Shown here in pieces: positions 60,286-64,000 of a stretch of DNA of 64,000 bases. The translations under genes and the position numbers were made by a program. Positions within the stretch are counted from its first letter, which is position 1; each line of letters starts with the position of its first letter. The DNA comes from Panulirus ornatus (lineage: Eukaryota > Arthropoda > Malacostraca > Decapoda > Palinuridae): NCBI RefSeq assembly GCF_036320965.1, contig NC_092289.1:20078278-20142277 (forward strand), in the 5' to 3' direction. The notes below the pieces were generated by a model. The model made no database searches. It was not told the DNA's origin and worked only from the letters and a program-made list of their open reading frames with translations.

Positions 60286-60286
60286 A

Positions 60287-60336
<50 letters not shown>
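60287..60336. repeat. (TG)n microsatellite
   Basis: About 46 bp of TG. A GGT/GGTGAT patch follows at 60453-60490. Confidence 0.96.
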
Positions 60337-60491
60337 ACCCTGGCCGAGTACGTAAAGGAGAGAACATCAGTGGTGATGTACCTTCCCGACACACGATGAT
60401 AGTGATGGTGTTGGTGATGGCGACGAAGAGGACAGGTGCCGTTGGCGATGGCAGCGGTGGTGGTGGTGGTGATGGTGGTGGTGGTGGTGTT

Positions 60492-61435
60492 GGAGACGAT
60501 GATAATAGTTTCACCGCTACAGGTTCAAGGTGATGATGCACTGGTAACCTGAGTCAATGGATCTCTTAACTAACCCGACCCCCTCTTCTTTTTACTTTTC
60601 TCTCTTCGCGTCAAAGAGAGACATAGAGAGAAAAGAGAGGATAACTACACTCCACACACATGAAAGTCCCCAAGTGCTTGACTGACTCATCTAATGGCCG
60701 TCGTCCCCGCACACTTAATGGTGGCTTTCTAACGAAGACATTGAACGGCCGTGAAAAGTGGGCGCGAATTCCTTAAGTGACGCCCGTCGGAGCCCCGGAC
60801 ATATCCCTGAGGGAGGTGTGGGGTGGTGAGGCATCCACGCTGATGAAGGCTGAGTCTTCCTAGGCTTTAGGACCGACTCTCCTGTATTCTAAGGCTCGGC
60901 TAACTCTATCCATGTCGGGTCGTTCTCATCGCCTGGCTAGTCAAGCTTTCCCGCTAATGGTCTGTAGTACACTCCTTTTAACTGCGGGTCTTTCCTGGTT
61001 GGTTGGTTGGTTGGTTGGTTGGTTAGGCTTGTCGACTGGGTCGTTACGGCCGCCAACGTCAAGGTATAAGCATACGTCGGGAAAATCTTGGACACCTCCA
61101 GGTCTTCAAGGTGATGTACTGGGGGCCTTTCCATGGGCATTCCTGAAGGGTCTAAGTCGTACTCATCTCCTCTGAGGAATCAGCGGAAGGGGGAAGGTTT
61201 TGGTAGAGGTCATATCGGGGCGAAGGTCGTCACATCCAGGCCCGGGTCTCCGTCACTCTCAAGGGGAGGGGCGGGAAAGGGGTGGCGAGTTTGGAGAGGC
61301 CGTTAGTCTGGGGGTAGGTTTGGTAATTATATCCCGGCCCGGTTGTCTGGCGGTGTTACGGATGGAGCCATTACTGTACAGATGACCTGACCACTTGCGG
61401 GTCGTTCTGGTGAGCAACTCCTCCGTGACGTGTCC
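60492..61435. other. Anonymous sequence
   Basis: A GGTT run (60998-61025) is the only simple repeat. No gene recognised. Confidence 0.45.
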
Positions 61436-61436
61436 T

Positions 61437-61565
61437 GAGGAGGAGGAGGAGGAGGAGGAGGAGTAGGAGGAGGAGGAGGAGAGGTTCGGAAGAAGAATAG
61501 GGAAGCAGCCTGATTGAGGAAGATAACGAGAAGGGAGGAGGAGGAGGAGGAAGAAGAAGAGCAGG
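61437..61565. repeat. (GAG)n trinucleotide runs
   Basis: GAG at 61437-61480 and a second patch with GAA at 61535-61560. Confidence 0.93.
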
Positions 61566-61939
61566 AGGGGGAAGGTCTTCATAAGGTTGGAAACTGAATT
61601 ACCCCTCTCGCTGAACCCCCCTGGAGAAGACCCCCTGCAGTCTGTAACAGTATCATGACGTCATTCACGAGCCTGATGGCTTGATGACGTCGTCCTTCAA
61701 CCGATTACGTCATCCCTCGGCTGATGGCCCGTTCCTCAACCCTCACGGAGAGGCGGATGGAACAGGGTAAAAGAGTTGATGAGAGGGGAGCTGTGTGAGA
61801 GTGTGTAGTTGAGAAAAGAGTGAGTATGAGAGGGAGTGAGAGGGCTGAAAAAGTGGGGAAAAAATGGATATAAAAGAGAGAGATGTAAAATAATTGGGGA
61901 TACATATGACACAGAGTTGAAGCAGTCGCTGTCAGCTCT

Positions 61940-62022
61940 ATCCATTTCACTGCTCTATCGATTTCACTGCTCTGCCCATTTCGATGCTCTACCCATTTCA
62001 CTGCTCTACCAATTTTCTCCAT
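61940..62022. repeat. Short tandem repeat of CCATTTCACTGCTCTA
   Basis: Four to five copies at about 18-19 bp spacing. Confidence 0.9.
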
Positions 62023-62277
62023 TTTGCTGTCGATAGAGAGCCCGATTTTGAGGTACACAGGTCTAGCCTTGCTCAGAAAGGTGTAGCTGGTCCATTACGT
62101 GTTGCCATGAGTAAAGTGTTGGTGGGGGGGGGGGGGGAGGCGTGGGGGGTTTATTGAATGAGTGGGGTAGGGGGCTAGGGAGGGAGGGGGGGGGTGAAGC
62201 ATGGTCCGACTGACTGTGGTGGTCTGCGGTTAATACCACAGTGATTTAGGGTTAGTGGTTTCCAATACCTAACTTCA

Positions 62278-62582
62278 AAGGCACGACGGGTACGACCCCT
62301 TGAGCACGATGGTAAGAAGATGCTTTTGTACGTGACGGGTACGACCCTTGAGCACGACGGTACGACCCTTGGGCACAACGGTACGACTCTTGGGTATGGT
62401 GGCCTGGCCTTTGGTCTGACCCTTTAAGGCTCAGGTCAAAGACCAAGCCGTCAAACCCATGAGTCGTATCGTGGTGCTCAAGGGTCGTACCGTCGTGCTC
62501 AAGGGTCGTATGCCGTCGAGCTCAAGGGTCGTACCGTCGTGCTCAAGAGTCGTACCGTCGTGCACAAGGGTCGTATAACCAT
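62278..62582. repeat. 21-bp GTCGTACC family, locus 6: opposed arms around a shared core
   Basis: The reverse arm (62281-62390, e.g. TACGACCCTTGAGCACGACGG) is followed by the core TATGGTGGCCTGGC (62395-62408). A spacer with its own imperfect inverted repeat comes next (GGCCTTTGGTCTGACC against AGGTCAAAGACCAAGCC). A forward arm (62458-62580, e.g. AAGGGTCGTACCGTCGTGCTC) completes the structure, which is nearly symmetrical with arms of about 5-6 units each. Confidence 0.92.
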
Positions 62583-62739
62583 GCTCTGGCATCGCGCTGG
62601 ATATATTATTTCAGATTGGCCGACTGCTCTGATAATGATAATGATAATGATAATAATTGTTATGTCGTTGGCATGACCTAGTAATGTATGGGTCAGAAAT
62701 AAAGGGAGATCGAACGCCTTCCCTAGTTGGGCTTAAAGT

Positions 62740-62868
62740 AGATGTTCGGTGGCAATATGTGCCACACTTACGTGTGCTCTGGGACGTTCGCTGGCAATGT
62801 CTGCCATACTTGAGTGTGCTCTGGGATGTTCGCTGGCAATATGTGCCTCACTTGAGCGTGTTCTGGGA
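62740..62868. repeat. 42-bp tandem repeat
   Basis: Three copies of GTTCGCTGGCAATATGTGCC plus ACACTTGAGTGTGCTCTGGGAT. GTTCG occurs at 62744, 62786 and 62828. Confidence 0.92.
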
Positions 62869-63558
62869 ATTTTCACTGAGGCTTAATCATATTTTTGTTT
62901 CATTGGATCATAATTTTTTTCATCGACTAAACATTTTTCTGCCAGTTTCCTGTGGCCTTGAGAATCTTTTTTCAGAGTCGCTTTTCTGCGCATATTTCTG
63001 TCTGGTTTGAATATTTGCTGGGATGTGGGTTTTTACAGCGGAATCTAGCTGTCCACCTCTGAAGGTTTAACTTGGTTCTCTGGTAGACTTCACTGATATA
63101 TTCGTTTGTTTCTTTTCCTGGTTCCTACACCAGTCGCGCCCCTCTTCTGTTTTCAGTTCCGTACGTCGCTTTTCGTTATAAATTGGTTTTTAGATGAGTT
63201 TCAGATGAAGGGGTTCAATTATCATCTCTTTGTGTGTATGTGTTCATGAGATGTTCTGCTCACGGCACTCTGCAAGTATCATGTTTTCACCGTAAAGATA
63301 CATCTTTCTTTTGTCATATGTTCCCTTTTTTTCCCTCCCTTCTTCGACAGACCAGGAACTTGAATCAGAAATGTCCATCCATGACTGTTAAACAATTTTC
63401 GAAAGTCAGAGAGATTCCTCACCTCTTTGATCTTCATGTGTTATCCCGTGTTTCATTTCCGGCGGCTCCTGTAGCGGCTGTACCTGTGTTGTGAGTCCTT
63501 GGGGAAGGTTGGCGCGGTCAGTCAGTCACGGGGATGAATAAAGGTTCGGTACTCGTAA
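62869..63558. other. T-rich anonymous sequence
   Basis: No repeat array or gene recognised. Open frames are short and Phe/Ser/Leu-rich. Confidence 0.45.
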
Positions 63559-63562
63559 GTAC

Positions 63563-63640
63563 CACCATCACTACCACACCACCACCACCACCATCACTAC
63601 CACACCACCACTACCACCACCGCCACCACCGCCACAACCT
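63563..63640. repeat. (CAC)n trinucleotide array
   Basis: Interrupted CCA/CAC repeat of about 75 bp. Confidence 0.93.
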
Positions 63641-63934
63641 TCTGAAGGTTCGTGTACTCTGGTGAAGGTCAAGGTCGCATTAGGAAAGCTTAATTCTTCG
63701 GCCCTTTCCAAGAGGCCCCGTCTTCCCTCGCCTTGGCTCACACCTCCCCTTAACGCGTCTCCCACACCCCTCCTTTTCTCCCTCCCCCTCCCCCTCTGCC
63801 TGACTCTCAGGTGGCAGCTTACCGCGGCCTGGCCCAGCGGAAGTAGGTTAATACCTGTATGGACACCTGGGTCAGGTACGGCGCCCTCCCTGACCCTTAC
63901 TGTGTTGACCCCTTTACGCAGGAGGCTGCTACGG

Positions 63935-64000
63935 CCCTTGACTGCACGACTGTACGACCCTTTAGGACGATGGGGCGACCCCTGGTTATGATGGCGTAGC
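63935..64000 (-). repeat. 21-bp GTCGTACC family, locus 7, cut by the window end
   Basis: Reverse-oriented degenerate units (CGACTGTACGACCCTTTAGG, CGATGGGGCGACCCC) are followed by TATGATGGCGTAGC at 63987-64000. That is the shared core of loci 5 and 6. If the pattern holds, a forward arm lies just beyond the window. Confidence 0.7.

Overview
This window looks like nuclear DNA from an animal, most likely a decapod crustacean (shrimp, lobster, crayfish or crab). The case for decapod rests on three things. Dinucleotide microsatellites (GA/CT, CA/TG, TA) are extremely dense, with more than 50 arrays in 64 kb. The non-LTR retrotransposon tail and its companion repeats match repeats I recall from decapod sequences. 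There are no prokaryotic-style gene runs. I could not run a search, so the taxon is inference.

I find no confident host protein-coding gene. Nearly all long open frames are artefacts of stop-free simple repeats, such as polyArg-Glu or Ser-Leu from GA/CT, Cys-Val or Thr-His from TG/CA, and Tyr-Ile from TA. Real coding sequence comes only from retrotransposons: a broken, 5'-truncated RTE-like LINE on the plus strand (48.14-50.16 kb), a second inverted and more degraded copy (57.02-58.06 kb), and a short remnant of the reverse-transcriptase C-terminal region of a CR1/Jockey-type LINE (about 59.08-59.25 kb). Two minus-strand segments with pol III A/B-box-like signals look like tRNA-derived SINE heads (26.24-26.33 and 51.35-51.42 kb).

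Layout: 0-5.5 kb holds CCAAT-bearing 31-bp repeats, microsatellites and degenerate repeats. 5.6-7.8 kb is a large 27-bp minisatellite organised into nearly identical 716-bp higher-order units. 8-20 kb is a chain of separate minisatellites with units of 18 to 65 bp. 20-34 kb is mostly GA arrays, degenerate repeats, a 38-bp palindrome-bearing array and anonymous sequence. 34-47 kb has more minisatellites, long TA/CT arrays and two related 80-bp repeats that each follow a TA array. 48-59 kb is the retrotransposon-rich part. 59-64 kb is mostly anonymous.

The most unusual feature is one dispersed 21-bp tandem-repeat family (core GGTCGTACCGTCGTGCTC). It appears at seven clear loci, at 11.8, 12.9, 34.3, 46.5, 56.1, 62.3 and 63.9 kb, with a possible relative at 43.7 kb. 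At two loci a reverse-oriented array meets a forward-oriented array across a shared core, TATGRTGGCSTRGC. A third locus is cut by the window end inside the same core. This inverted-arm architecture, with arms made of tandem subrepeats, resembles Foldback-type elements and is the best candidate here for an undescribed mobile or amplifying system.
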